64,000 nt of DNA from Providencia manganoxydans (GCF_016618195.1 NZ_CP067099.1:3782001-3846000), one strand, 5' to 3'. Numbered from the stretch's first letter, positions 16,401-26,090 are shown. Numbers and translations: made by a program. Notes: generated from the letters alone by a model not told the origin.

Positions 16401-17159
16401 TTATGATTTCTTCTCAGGTACAACCGCACATTGGTTGCTCTGGCATTTAAAATGCAGTTTCAAACGCCCGCCGTAGTCGTTGATATAGGTCAACACCGGT
16501 GAACTGCCCAGTTGAGCGCTAGACACGCCCAAAGCATGCTCTCCAAATGGCGCAACCATCACAGCATCAAATTGCTTAGTAATAGGCGCATTGGCGGTCG
16601 CTGCGGCACCAATAATGGTGACGTAAAATGGCGTCGGATTTTTGGCAATATACTGGTCGCCTTGTTTCGTTAACGTCAGTTTTTCTTGCCACGGTTGATT
16701 CATTTTTTCCGTATCACTAAGTGCGATCCCAGATGGACGATAAAATAATTTAATTTTGCTTTGTAACGCCAACTGTAATACGTTCGGTTTTTCACTTTTC
16801 GGTGGAATTTCACGCAAGTTAAAATAGAACAAACTTTCACGATCTTGCGGTAACGCTGCCACATCCGGTAGCGCTTCAATACGCACTTGACTGGTTTTTC
16901 CCGGCTCTAAACGCTGTACGGGCGGCAATACCACAAATGGCGACGAGACTTTTTGGCTTTGATCATTCTCAATCCACCCTTGCGCCAAGTATGGCAACTG
17001 TGGATTTTTATTGGTAATAGTCAGCGATACACTTTTTTGTTCGCCATTAAAAATCACACGGGTGCGGTCAAGCGCTATCGCTGACCACGCTTGGCTTGCA
17101 TACATGACCGATAACAATGCGGTTGCCATCAATAAACGTTTTGGACTTTTCATTTTCAT
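16401..17159 (-). CDS. MrpD-like periplasmic chaperone, operon 2
   Basis: PapD-type chaperone of 252 residues with signal peptide (to QAWSA). Motifs: ALDRTRVIFNGEQKSVSLTI, PPVQRLEPGKTSQVRIEALP, LPQDRESLFYFNLREIPP, KLFYRP, YINDYGGRLKLHF. The protein ends with a cysteine pair (CQSNQC), as the paralogues at 30683 and 53055 also do. It delivers subunits to the usher encoded just upstream. Confidence 0.93.
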   Translation of the reverse strand: MKMKSPKRLLMATALLSVMYASQAWSAIALDRTRVIFNGEQKSVSLTITNKNPQLPYLAQGWIENDQSQKVSSPFVVLPPVQRLEPGKTSQVRIEALPDVAALPQDRESLFYFNLREIPPKSEKPNVLQLALQSKIKLFYRPSGIALSDTEKMNQPWQEKLTLTKQGDQYIAKNPTPFYVTIIGAAATANAPITKQFDAVMVAPFGEHALGVSSAQLGSSPVLTYINDYGGRLKLHFKCQSNQCAVVPEKKS

Positions 17160-17175
17160 TCGCTGTCTCTCTTAA

Positions 17176-19704
17176 TTATTCTTTCACTTTGTCAAATGAT
17201 GGCGGGCGCGAGGTTATCGGCTCGCACTGCAATAATAAATTGGCACTAAGCGTGTCAAACTGTGCAGGGAACTGTAATTGACACTGATCCTCACCAACCC
17301 ACTGTACCACCATGATTTCATTCGGATTTATCCCACTGACATACGCTTGACCGTTATCATTCATGATGCCCGTATCTTGCCCACGTGCATTGCGAATTTG
17401 CGCACCAAATGGAGGGAAAGAGCCATCCGCTAAACGCACGGCGACCATCATCTTACGCCCTGACAATACTTCGAACTTACGGTAACCAATCGCCCCTTCC
17501 GTTAAGGTCGCTTGTACCACCGAATCGGTGACTTCGGCGTTATCCGGTAGTTTATTCAAATCAATTTTGACTTTATTGCGGTAGTAGCTGTTCACATCGG
17601 GCACCACTGCTTTACCAAAGGCATTCGAGTTCACGACTGCACCGCGTCCTTTCACTGGGATATCGCTGATACCGTCGGTATCAATCAACAGACGTGTTCC
17701 GCCCATTGTGGACACTCGGTGCATATCGATGCCTTCAGGGGTAAAGGTGAAACCACCTTGTGCCCCAAGGCCAAACGCGGTGTAACCGTTGTGGGTATAA
17801 CTTGCATTAGCCGTTAAACGTGCATTGCTACCTTGATGGGTAATATAGGCACTGCCCGTACCGCCTTGGCGTGCACTTCCCGCACTGAATTGATACGACG
17901 TTTGGCTATCAATGCGGTCGTAATAAGTCGCACGGTTGGTCACGTCATTGTTATTGCTTGCAATCGAGTAACCGATATTTGCCCCGTTGCCCCACGGCAC
18001 TGACAGTGACAAATAAGCGCCGTCATCATGGGTCTCGTTATACACATTGCGATACGCAGACAACGACACGTTGACATTTTTCACTGAACCAAAGTCCATG
18101 GTTTTGGTGAGCATCAGGTTGTAGCGATCGCTATCTGGACGATCCCAATAGGTTTGATGGCTATAGTTCACATACGTTGATAGCCCGATATCACGGAAGT
18201 TTTTATTCAACGAAATGGTGTACATTTCCTTGCTGCCACCGCGACGCTCACCACTTTCTTTAGCATTCAGGTAATCTGACATGCTCATAAAGTCACGCTC
18301 AGAGAAGCGGTAGCCCGCGAACTGCACTTGGCTATCGTAATCATCAAAACGTTTTGAGTAGTTGACACGGTACGAGCCGCCACTCAGGCGGTCTTCACCC
18401 GGCAAACGAGCAATCGACTGCGTCACATCAAAGGAAATCGCACCGAAAGCCAGTAAATCACGTCCAATACCGGCCGCGAAAGCATTGTAGTCTTGGCTGT
18501 TGAGGCTGCCGCCAAACAGTGACCACCCGTTGGAAATCCCCCACGAGAACTCACCCGTGGCAAACACATCACCACTACTACGGTGATCGAAGGTGGACGG
18601 TTTACCCAATGACAGTTTGTAACGCACAGCCCCTGGTCGGGTCAGATATGGAATGGTGGCGGTATCCACTTGGAACTCTTGCACCGTGCCATCTTGCTCT
18701 TCCACACGTACATCCAGTTTTCCGCTGGTCGCATCACTCAAGTCTTGAATACGGAACGGACCCGCCGCTACTTGTGTTTGATATAAAATACGGCCTTGCT
18801 GGCTAACAATCACCGTAGCGTTTGTCGTCGCCACACCTGAAATCTCTGGTGCATAGCCACGTAAATTTGGCGGTAACATGTTCAAATCGGAGCGCAAGCT
18901 ACCGCCCGTAAAACGGAAGCTATCAAACAGGTCAGAGTTAAGATAATCTTCCCCCAACGTCAGTTTGGCGCGCATTTGTGGGATCGCGCGATAAGCATAG
19001 AACCGGCTCCACTGGAAATCCGTATTGACAGGATCACCCGAGCCAGTCGCATGGTTTAAACGACTCTGCCAGTCTGCACGTAAACGCCATGCGCCCGCAT
19101 TCGCTCCCACCACGCCATTACCATTTAGGGCATAGGTATTGTGGCCTTTTTTGTGTGGACGGTTAGTTCGTGCGGTAACGTTATAGTCCAATAGGATACC
19201 GGGGATCCCTTCATCCCATAGTGACGGTGGATCCCATGTAGCGGTACGATATTCTAAATAGGCTTGTGGTACGCTAAGGTATAGGGTCGATGTGGACAAG
19301 TCACCGCGCGCCTCTGCGCCCGGAATACTGGCCAAATCCACACAACTGCCGTCATGCCACCATGTCAGATCTTTGATCACCTCGTCTTTTAACCCCAACT
19401 GGCTAACAATGTCACCCGTTAAACAGGCTTGACTTTCATTAGCATCGGTAGCTGACGGGTAAAATGTCACTTTTTGTTCAGGTAATGTTTCCTGATTAAG
19501 TTGAATTTTCAACGGATAACTGCCGGGCATGATGTAACCCGCACGCGAAAATTGACCTAAGTCGATATTTTTTTTGTCGTTTAAATCCAACAGTTCAGTG
19601 TTGAATTGCACCACATCCGCCGCCATTAACGGGGACGAATAGGGCATGAGTGCTGTCATTACAGCAAGGTAGACCGCACAAGGTTGGTGATAAGTACGCG
19701 ACAT
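17176..19704 (-). CDS. MrpC-like outer-membrane usher, operon 2
   Basis: An 842-residue FimD-family usher, close paralogue of those at 31562 and 50345. Conserved blocks include FNTELLDLNDKKNIDLGQFS, GYIMPGSYPL, WDPPSLWDEGIPGILLDYN, LPPNLRGYAPEISGVATTNA, AAGPFRIQDLSDATSGKLDV and the C-terminal FPPFGAQIRNARGQDTG. Domains run N-terminal periplasmic domain, beta-barrel with plug, two C-terminal domains. It is the secretion channel for this fimbria. Confidence 0.95.
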   Translation of the reverse strand: MSRTYHQPCAVYLAVMTALMPYSSPLMAADVVQFNTELLDLNDKKNIDLGQFSRAGYIMPGSYPLKIQLNQETLPEQKVTFYPSATDANESQACLTGDIVSQLGLKDEVIKDLTWWHDGSCVDLASIPGAEARGDLSTSTLYLSVPQAYLEYRTATWDPPSLWDEGIPGILLDYNVTARTNRPHKKGHNTYALNGNGVVGANAGAWRLRADWQSRLNHATGSGDPVNTDFQWSRFYAYRAIPQMRAKLTLGEDYLNSDLFDSFRFTGGSLRSDLNMLPPNLRGYAPEISGVATTNATVIVSQQGRILYQTQVAAGPFRIQDLSDATSGKLDVRVEEQDGTVQEFQVDTATIPYLTRPGAVRYKLSLGKPSTFDHRSSGDVFATGEFSWGISNGWSLFGGSLNSQDYNAFAAGIGRDLLAFGAISFDVTQSIARLPGEDRLSGGSYRVNYSKRFDDYDSQVQFAGYRFSERDFMSMSDYLNAKESGERRGGSKEMYTISLNKNFRDIGLSTYVNYSHQTYWDRPDSDRYNLMLTKTMDFGSVKNVNVSLSAYRNVYNETHDDGAYLSLSVPWGNGANIGYSIASNNNDVTNRATYYDRIDSQTSYQFSAGSARQGGTGSAYITHQGSNARLTANASYTHNGYTAFGLGAQGGFTFTPEGIDMHRVSTMGGTRLLIDTDGISDIPVKGRGAVVNSNAFGKAVVPDVNSYYRNKVKIDLNKLPDNAEVTDSVVQATLTEGAIGYRKFEVLSGRKMMVAVRLADGSFPPFGAQIRNARGQDTGIMNDNGQAYVSGINPNEIMVVQWVGEDQCQLQFPAQFDTLSANLLLQCEPITSRPPSFDKVKE

Positions 19705-19747
19705 AAAAAAATATCCCTAGGCAAATGAGCGCCAAACCGCAAAAGAA

Positions 19748-20293
19748 TCAGTAATAATCAATTTTGAAACGCAAAAGCGTTTGATAAGATCCAGCTTGTA
19801 AGCGCTGATTATTGGTTACCAGCTGCAATTCATAATTCAAGGTCATTTCACCGGGAACAATGTCGCGTTTGGGTAACGGTTTCCCTGCAATTACCGGTGT
19901 TCCTTGGTCATCACGCATTGCTAATTGCACCCCTTTAGCTTCACCTGTCACCGTAAAAAAATCGCCGTTTGCGGGGCCATCAAAGGTCACATCAAAGGTT
20001 TGCCATTCGCCTTTACTGCTGGGATAACGTTCCCAACGGCAATCGACTAATTGAATGTTGAACGGTTTTGGCGGAGCTTTACCAAATTGCTTTAATACGC
20101 TCAGAGGAATAACGCCCATGTCAATCGTCTGATCACGAGACTCGGTTTCGATTGCACAGGCGGTGTCGACGATTTCCCCATACATCGAGACCTTTCCCCA
20201 CCCTTGAGAAGGAGCAGAAAAAGCGGGTGCGCTCGCGCCCAGTATTCCGAAAAGCACGCACAGCAGTGCATTATGTTTTTGCCGTCCTTTCAC
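19748..20293 (-). CDS. MrpB-like minor fimbrial subunit (anchor-like), operon 2
   Basis: 181 residues, starting at GTG 20293 with GAGGCG upstream. Signal peptide ends PAFSA. DTACAIETESRDQTIDMGVI, LVDCRWERYP and the end QTLLRFKIDYY match the products at 34134 and 49779. MrpB-type proteins follow the major pilin in MR/P operons and are thought to act as a terminator or anchor subunit; that role is from family knowledge. Confidence 0.85.
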   Translation of the reverse strand: MKGRQKHNALLCVLFGILGASAPAFSAPSQGWGKVSMYGEIVDTACAIETESRDQTIDMGVIPLSVLKQFGKAPPKPFNIQLVDCRWERYPSSKGEWQTFDVTFDGPANGDFFTVTGEAKGVQLAMRDDQGTPVIAGKPLPKRDIVPGEMTLNYELQLVTNNQRLQAGSYQTLLRFKIDYY

Positions 20294-20313
20294 AAAGCGC
20301 CTCGACTATTGGT

Positions 20314-20349
20314 GGAAAAAACGTGAGGAATAGCGCCGCTACCCCTCAC
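20314..20349 (-). terminator. Strong attenuator after the major pilin gene, operon 2
   Basis: On the minus strand GTGAGGGGTAGC pairs with GCTATTCCTCAC (12 bp including two G-T wobbles) around GGC, followed by a six-T run. This is a textbook Rho-independent terminator inside the operon, eight bases past the pilin stop, so only part of the transcripts should continue into the mrpB-like gene. Confidence 0.85.
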
Positions 20350-20356
20350 CGCCAGA

Positions 20357-20917
20357 TTAGTTGTACGCTAAAGTGAAGTTAGTGACGCCTTCGAATTTAC
20401 CCAGTGGGATAGCGTCAACGGCAACATTCGCACCACGGACAAACGCACTGTATTGCAGGGTGTTGCTACCTGCTTGCAGTTGGTGAGACTGAGTGGTTGA
20501 GATGCCCATATCGATTGGAGCACCTTGTGTATCCGTGATTTGGATACCGACGTTACCCACTAAGCCTTCATCTGGGTTCAGGCCAGTCACACCCAGTAGC
20601 TTAGAGTTAAAGCCTGCGCTTGCGCCGCTGAACGTGATTTGCACTTTGTCGTTGTATTGCACACCCGCATTATTCGGGAACACACAGTCTTCTAATTCAA
20701 TAGTGAATTGTTTTGGTGAAGATGCGCCACCATTTGCCAGAATTGAATTGGCAATTTGACCTAATTCAACAGTTTGATCAATCGAGTCAGCACTGATTGA
20801 GCATGGTGCATCGATGATTTCGCCTTTGAAAGTCACTTTACCGTGGCCTTGGTCAGCGGCAAATGCGGATGCACTCATTACGCCAGAAATCAGGGTTGCT
20901 AAAATAATCTTTTTCAT
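20357..20917 (-). CDS. MrpA-like major fimbrial subunit, operon 2
   Basis: A 186-residue pilin with signal peptide MKKIILATLISGVMSASAFA. Features: DQGHGKVTFKGEIIDAPCSI, second cysteine ELEDCVFP, end GVTNFTLAYN. It belongs to the same family as MrpA at 49026 and the broken pilin of operon 3. It is presumably the bulk structural protein, given first position and the attenuator behind it. Confidence 0.93.
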   Translation of the reverse strand: MKKIILATLISGVMSASAFAADQGHGKVTFKGEIIDAPCSISADSIDQTVELGQIANSILANGGASSPKQFTIELEDCVFPNNAGVQYNDKVQITFSGASAGFNSKLLGVTGLNPDEGLVGNVGIQITDTQGAPIDMGISTTQSHQLQAGSNTLQYSAFVRGANVAVDAIPLGKFEGVTNFTLAYN

Positions 20918-21110
20918 ATTTGCCTCTGCAATAAAAATAACGTGGTTTAATTAAAGGGATGATTACATCATCTATTTTCAAGTTGTGTCTTATCTCTATA
21001 TTGAAATAAAGAAAACATCCCCCTTAAATTCAAATAGGAAGACATTGTCTTTATTTAAATAAAAGACAATCAAATTTAAACATTGAGAACAATAAAGTTT
21101 ATTTATTGGT
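20918..21110 (-). promoter_or_regulatory. Region between regulator and pilin genes of operon 2, with palindromes
   Basis: A perfect GATGAT-TAC-ATCATC palindrome lies at 20958-20972, about 50 bp upstream of the pilin ATG, and a longer hairpin (ATTGTCTTTATTT with AAATAAAAGACAAT) at 21044-21070 just after the regulator gene. The second could end the regulator transcript; the first could be an operator. These are structural observations; no footprint is implied. Confidence 0.45.
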
Positions 21111-21464
21111 TTAATTAAATTTAAACACCTGTTCATCACTCACTTTTAATGAAAGAAAGACCCGCTGATAACTTTCATCAATCTGTTTTTGCAAATCAGA
21201 AATATTCAAATACACTTGTTTAAAAAAACCATCGACCGACACATTCAAAACATTCAAAATTAAAATCAACGTATCAACCGTAATATTGCATATCCCGCGT
21301 TCATAACGAGAAACTTGCTGTTGCGAAACATTCAATTCCTTGGCTAATTCCCTTCCCGTGATGCCCCTACTACGGCGTATTCGATATATTTCTTGACCAA
21401 CTGCTTTAGTAAATACGGTTCTCATATCAGATTCAGAGCGTAGATCGAAATAAAGGTCGTTCAT
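21111..21464 (-). CDS. MrpJ-type HTH (XRE family) regulator of operon 2
   Basis: 117 residues with a Xre-type helix-turn-helix at ~25-80 (IYRIRRSRGITGRELAKELN, VSQQQVSRYERGICNI). MrpJ proteins are encoded with MR/P-type fimbriae and repress motility while fimbriae are made. Here the gene precedes the major pilin gene in the same direction, unlike mrpJ at 56844, which is last in its operon. AGGAG seven bases before ATG 21464 supports the start. Confidence 0.88.
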   Translation of the reverse strand: MNDLYFDLRSESDMRTVFTKAVGQEIYRIRRSRGITGRELAKELNVSQQQVSRYERGICNITVDTLILILNVLNVSVDGFFKQVYLNISDLQKQIDESYQRVFLSLKVSDEQVFKFN

Positions 21465-22271
21465 TTTAACACTCCTGCTGTGTTTGCTTTTTCAACCCAA
21501 TAACGCAACAAAATAATTTATTTTGTTGTATTTTATAATTAATCGATTAATAAATATGAATATTTATGATATTCGATATAATCAAAACTATATTACCATC
21601 CATTATTGATTAAGGCAGAATAAATCACTATCAATAAAATCCACTCAAATTAAGAACGGATCCCGCCAAGCCGCATCACTCCTAAATGGAGTAAAATTTG
21701 ATACACTTAATATGAGTTAGTGGGGATGTAAATATAACCTGTGTGTTATAAAATGCGGTTTGATTTTGCAAAAAGTGTCGAGTAAATTAGTTAGCACAAA
21801 AGGGAACGAAATAAATTATTTTGTTTCCTAAAAAAAGATTAAAAACCAATCCAATCAAACACTTAAAAAAATCTATTTAGTTCAACATTTGTATCTCTTT
21901 CTTTTTTTGTAAAAAAAAAATCATTTTTAGATTATCCACTATAGACTGCATCATGCTTTATTTAATGCCGCAGCCCAAAAATTTCCTCCAGCATTATTCT
22001 ACTGAAAACCCACAGTTCTAAATTCTGATTGATTATTGAAAATTAAATTTGTAATCTTTATTTAATTGCTCGGAAGGATAAAAACAGAAAACACTCCCAC
22101 AATCCAGTCCGTATTGTGATGTGACGTATCACGGGGTTTATTTCTGTTTTTATTAACTCGATCCTATTTTCCCATGTCATAGGCAAACTGAATGAAAATA
22201 AATTAATCCCTTTTATTTTGATAGTTAACTCTGTTTTTAATGATTGTTTTTTGTTATTTAAGGAGTCTCCT
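21465..22271. promoter_or_regulatory. Divergent intergenic region with related palindromes
   Basis: About 800 bp of AT-rich DNA between the MrpJ-type gene and the FKBP gene. A perfect inverted repeat CAACAAAATA-ATT-TATTTTGTTG lies at 21506-21528, about 50 bp before the regulator start, and a similar imperfect one (GGAACGAAATAAATTATTTTG...TTCC) at 21803-21827. ATTAATCGATTAAT (21538-21551) is a third palindrome. They could be operators for the regulator. No gene is visible. Confidence 0.5.
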
Positions 22272-23309
22272 ATGGCTGCGTACTTTCGGGTGTGGCCCTC
22301 ACGTCATTGGATATTTTCATTCAGTCTGTTCAGTGCTCTTTTCATTATTCCGAGCGCACACAGTGAACCTCAACAGAATAGTTTGCCGGGGTTGCTTCAA
22401 TTCGCACAAGAATATGAAGCTCGTAAAGCTCAGCAAACAGAAAATAGTCCAGACGTCTTTTCATCCACGGGGATCCAATTACCCCAAATCAAATTGAAAA
22501 TATTGCAACAACAACTGTACGCCAGCCAGCGACGTGAACAACAGTATCGAGAACAACTTCAGCAACTGCAAGCCGATGTTCAGCGTCTTAACAATAACCT
22601 GCAATTATTGACTCAAAAAAATAAGGCAGCCTCTCAGGCAAATTCAGCCTTAATCACTTTTAACGCCGATGATCTGAAAAAAAATGACTCGCTACGCCAA
22701 GCTTATGCCGCGGGAATTGCCATCGGTCAAGATGCACTCACTCTTCATCAAGATAATCAGTCCTATGGGCAATCATTGGATAAACAAGCTTACCTAGCGG
22801 GGATCACCGATGCCATCGAAGGACGCATGCAACTTTCCCCCACCGAGCTACACGCAGCGCTCATTGCCTCACAAGCTTCGATGGAAAAAAATAAACGCGA
22901 GCAAAAAACTCAGCAGTTGGCATTGGCCAAACGTTTCTTAACGGAGTGGAAAAAACAAAAAGAAGTGAAATCAGACCCGATGGGCTATGACTACAAAATT
23001 AATTATCTAGGACAAGGTAAAATTAAAGACAACGATGTGATAAGCATTGTAGTCAAAGAATCGTTACTCGATGGTACCGTCGTCAGTGATATGGAGCTGC
23101 AAAATAAATCCTTGACCCTACCGCTTGATAACTATCCACCACTGTTCCAATCAGCGATCCGTCATTTACAAAACCACGGTGAAATTACTTTTGTGGTGCC
23201 ACCTGAATTAGCCTATGGCGATGAAGGCTACCCACCCTCCGTTCCACCGGGCGCTTCGTTAATTTACACATTGCGCATTGCCGATATTCAAAACTCCCCA
23301 ATACAATAA
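22272..23309 (+). CDS. Exported FKBP-type peptidyl-prolyl isomerase with coiled-coil N-terminal part
   Basis: 345 residues from ATG 22272, which has AAGGAG upstream; an earlier in-frame ATG at 22218 lacks one. A signal peptide ends near SAHSEP. Residues ~65-130 are a Gln-rich coiled coil, then an FkpA/Mip-type N-terminal dimerisation domain (LRQAYAAGIAIGQ, AYLAGITDAIEGRMQLSPTE), then an FKBP domain (VPPELAYGDEGYPPSVPPGA, LIYTLRIADI). It should speed proline isomerisation or chaperone proteins in the periplasm. The next gene, a Sel1 lipoprotein, follows after 12 bp. Confidence 0.88.
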   Translation: MAAYFRVWPSRHWIFSFSLFSALFIIPSAHSEPQQNSLPGLLQFAQEYEARKAQQTENSPDVFSSTGIQLPQIKLKILQQQLYASQRREQQYREQLQQLQADVQRLNNNLQLLTQKNKAASQANSALITFNADDLKKNDSLRQAYAAGIAIGQDALTLHQDNQSYGQSLDKQAYLAGITDAIEGRMQLSPTELHAALIASQASMEKNKREQKTQQLALAKRFLTEWKKQKEVKSDPMGYDYKINYLGQGKIKDNDVISIVVKESLLDGTVVSDMELQNKSLTLPLDNYPPLFQSAIRHLQNHGEITFVVPPELAYGDEGYPPSVPPGASLIYTLRIADIQNSPIQ

Positions 23310-23321
23310 GGTCAGCAGGAT

Positions 23322-24326
23322 ATGATGAAAAGACATGTTGGGACACTTATACTTATCAGCCCCTTACTACTGGCAGGTTGCGATAACCAGCCCGTACCAA
23401 AAGAGCAATCTGCCACACAAGCCATCAATGCCACTAAACATTTTGAAGAGGGACTGAGTGATTACCAAGCCAGCCCCCCTGATTATGTATCGGCAGCGAA
23501 GCACTTTCAAAAAGCTGCTGAACAAGGCAATGTTGATGCACAACTTTACCTTGCTGCGTTGTATGAATCAGGATTGGGTGTGGAGCAATCTTGGCCAAAA
23601 GCCATTCACTGGTTTAAATCTGCCGCCACACAAGGCAGTTTGCCAGCGCAATACCAATTAGGATTGATTTATGAAAAAGGGAGAGGTGTCGAACAATCGC
23701 GATCGGAAGCTTTACATTGGCTAACGTTAGCCGCAGAACAAGGTGAAGCTGATGCACAGCATCAACTGGGATGGTTGTATATGGAAGAAAGTCAGTATAA
23801 TCAATCATCTGCACAATCAGCACTCAAGTGGTTTCAAGCCGCTGCCGAACAAGGGCATGCCTCTGCACAAAATATGTTGGGTTGGTTATATGAAAATGGC
23901 GCTAGCGGCCAACCCAACATGGCAGAAGCAATCAGGTGGTATCAAGCCGCCGCAGATCAAAGCAATGCTTATGCATTGAATAATTTGGGCTGGTTTTATT
24001 GGCAAGGTAAAGGTGGCAAAGTAGACAAAGAAAAAGCACTCAGCTACTTTACGCAAGCTGCTGAGTTAGGGGATAACGATGCCCAGTTAAATTTAGGGTT
24101 GATTTATTATCAAGGTGATGGCGTACCCGTTTCCATTGAGCTGGCGCAAAAATGGTTTATGCGTGCTGCGGAACAAAATAATGCCTATGCTCAATACAAT
24201 TTAGGTTGGTTGATCCAAAAAGGCCAAGTGGCGCAAACCTCGCACTACGCCGCACGTTATTACTTCCAATTGGCTTGTGACAATGGGCTACAGCAGGCCT
24301 GTTTAGCGCTAAATACTCAAAACTGA
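23322..24326 (+). CDS. Sel1-repeat lipoprotein
   Basis: 334 residues with a lipoprotein signal (LLLAGC lipobox at about residue 19), so it is probably lipid-anchored in the envelope. Seven Sel1-like repeats of ~36 residues and a partial eighth follow (e.g. AAEQGNVDAQLYLAALYESG, AAADQSNAYALNNLGWFYWQ). Sel1 repeats fold as alpha-solenoids and bind proteins. Two ATGs are adjacent; the second (23325) has better spacing to AGGA. It forms an apparent two-gene operon with the isomerase. Confidence 0.9.
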   Translation: MMKRHVGTLILISPLLLAGCDNQPVPKEQSATQAINATKHFEEGLSDYQASPPDYVSAAKHFQKAAEQGNVDAQLYLAALYESGLGVEQSWPKAIHWFKSAATQGSLPAQYQLGLIYEKGRGVEQSRSEALHWLTLAAEQGEADAQHQLGWLYMEESQYNQSSAQSALKWFQAAAEQGHASAQNMLGWLYENGASGQPNMAEAIRWYQAAADQSNAYALNNLGWFYWQGKGGKVDKEKALSYFTQAAELGDNDAQLNLGLIYYQGDGVPVSIELAQKWFMRAAEQNNAYAQYNLGWLIQKGQVAQTSHYAARYYFQLACDNGLQQACLALNTQN

Positions 24327-24896
24327 ATTTCGATTGTTATTTTAAGGGATACTCAAGAAAATTGATTACTGTAGAACAAATTAAAACACTTATAGAGCAC
24401 AGGTAGTATTTAGGACGAATTTAGCTCACTGTATTATAAATAAGGTATTTACAACAAAACCACTGAAGAACAAAAAACTCTTCTGTAACTTAGAAACTAT
24501 TTTCATCCATACATAGTTGCAAACACTGTAAATTGTTTAAATCTTGCACAACATGAGAGGTAGTTACTAAAAAGTTCCTAAAGCAGTTTCCAATTCTAGT
24601 TGACTGTTATACCGGATGATTGAGCACTGCCCAATTCTCCTTTAAATACCGTTTAAACGTGCCTAAAATAAGAGCATTAGTATGCAAAATAGAATGCAAA
24701 AAAACGTAAAATAAATCTATATTCTTTAGTGCAAAATCAATAAATCCTCGCCAAGTCAGTAATCTCAAGGCCCCCATCCTATCTCAATCCCTTTTCAAAT
24801 AGAACGGTACGAACATACCAATCAGAGCCCACGCGCTAATTTTAAAAACAAAGCCTTTACTTAATCGTTTGATTTTAAATATAAATGTGTTCATGC
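24327..24896. other. Gap before IS, one tiny open frame
   Basis: No convincing gene. On the minus strand 24894-24784 encodes 36 residues with one hydrophobic segment (KISAWALIGMFVPFYL), abutting the IS edge; it could be the end of a disrupted gene or chance. Confidence 0.35.
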
Positions 24897-24960
24897 TGTC
24901 CACTTCCCCTAAAATAAGACTGCTATAATTAGATTTTCTGCCCTAACCATTACAGAGGTC

Positions 24961-25231
24961 ATGATGAAAAAAGCCCGTTTTACTGAAACTCAAATCGTTA
25001 ATATTTTAAAACTCGCTGACTCTGGTATGAAAGTCGAAGATATTTGCCGTCAAAATGGGATCAGCAACGCGACTTACTATAACTGGAAATCAAAGTACGG
25101 TGGTATGGAAGCTAATGATGTTAAACGATTAAAAGAGCTTGAAGACGAAAATACCAAGCTAAAAAAATGTTTGCAGAAGTTAGCCTTGAAAATCATGCAA
25201 TGAAGGAGCTTTTCGCAAAAAAGGGTTGGTA
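24961..25231 (+). pseudogene. IS OrfA, apparent frameshift at an A7 run
   Basis: The first 69 codons encode the HTH domain (RFTETQIVNILKLADSGMKV, ICRQNGISNATYYNWKSKYG). At the A7 run 25161-25167 the frame turns into a short unrelated tail (stop at 25203). Re-reading one A restores the family-like ending KKMFAEVSLENHAMKELFAKKGW and a TAA at 25229-25231 next to the orfB start. Either an A was lost, or the A AAA AAA heptamer is used for -1 slippage. Confidence 0.75.
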
Positions 25232-26071
25232 ATGGCTGAGAAAAAGTCCTGTGCTCAATCATTAAAAGAGGCAGGTTTATCAGTCAGTAAAGCTTGTAAA
25301 TTAACATCATTACCCCGAGCCTCGTTTTATCGTCAGCCGTTAGATTGGCGTAAAAAAGATAGTGTGGTGATCGATGCCATACAAACTGTTATAGCAAAAT
25401 CACCTCAGTCAGGTTTCTGGAAATGCTATTTTCGGCTAAGATTTCAAGGTTATCCCTTTAATCATAAAAGAGTTTATCGCGTTTATTGCCGCTTGGGGCT
25501 AAACCTGAAACGGCGAGTAAAAAAAATACTTCCGAAACGAGAAAAAAGACCATTAGTGATTGAAAAAATCTCGAATGTTCAATGGGCGCTGGATTTTGTA
25601 CATGATAGTTTATATTGTGGTAAGCGCTTCAGAACACTCAATATTATTGATGAAGGAACGCGTGAATGTTTGGCGATTGAGGTTGATACATCGTTACCCG
25701 CGGAGCGCGTTATCAGAGTGCTTGAGCGTTTAAAAACCGAAAGAGGATTGCCGAAACAAATTCGAGTCGATAATGGTCCTGAATTAATCTCAGTTAATCT
25801 ATTGAATTATTGTGAGAATAACCAAGTTTTACTGTGCCATATTCAACCGGGTAAACCGCAACAAAATGGCTTTATCGAACGTTTTAATGGCTCGTTTCGC
25901 CGTGAGTTTTTAAATGCGTATTTATTTAAATCATTAAGCCAAGTTCGAGAAATGGTGTGGTTTTGGCAACAAGATTATAACCTTAACCGAACCCATGAAA
26001 GTTTAAATCACCTCCCACCGGAGGTATATCGTAAACAGTTAGAAAATTCTAGTTTGGTGTGTCTCAATTAA
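25232..26071 (+). CDS. IS OrfB transposase (DDE, rve domain)
   Basis: About 279 residues and intact. Catalytic Asp in WALDFVHDSLY, second Asp in RVDNGPELIS, Glu in NGFIERFNGSFRREFLNAY; the C-terminal FWQQDYNLNRTHESLNHLPP is typical of this group. ATG 25232 overlaps the restored orfA stop (TAATG). Cuts and joins the IS ends; needs a functional OrfA. Confidence 0.9.
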   Translation: MAEKKSCAQSLKEAGLSVSKACKLTSLPRASFYRQPLDWRKKDSVVIDAIQTVIAKSPQSGFWKCYFRLRFQGYPFNHKRVYRVYCRLGLNLKRRVKKILPKREKRPLVIEKISNVQWALDFVHDSLYCGKRFRTLNIIDEGTRECLAIEVDTSLPAERVIRVLERLKTERGLPKQIRVDNGPELISVNLLNYCENNQVLLCHIQPGKPQQNGFIERFNGSFRREFLNAYLFKSLSQVREMVWFWQQDYNLNRTHESLNHLPPEVYRKQLENSSLVCLN

Positions 26072-26090
26072 TGGGAAGTGGACAAAACCT

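Larger units (their letters stand above)
24897..26084 (+). mobile_element. Second IS3-family insertion sequence (IS407-like organisation)
   Basis: 1188 bp with terminal inverted repeats whose outer 12 bases are identical (TGTCCACTTCCC, at 24897-24908 and complementary at 26073-26084). It carries orfA and orfB. No matching short duplication is seen at the two edges (CATGC left, AAACC right). Confidence 0.88.
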
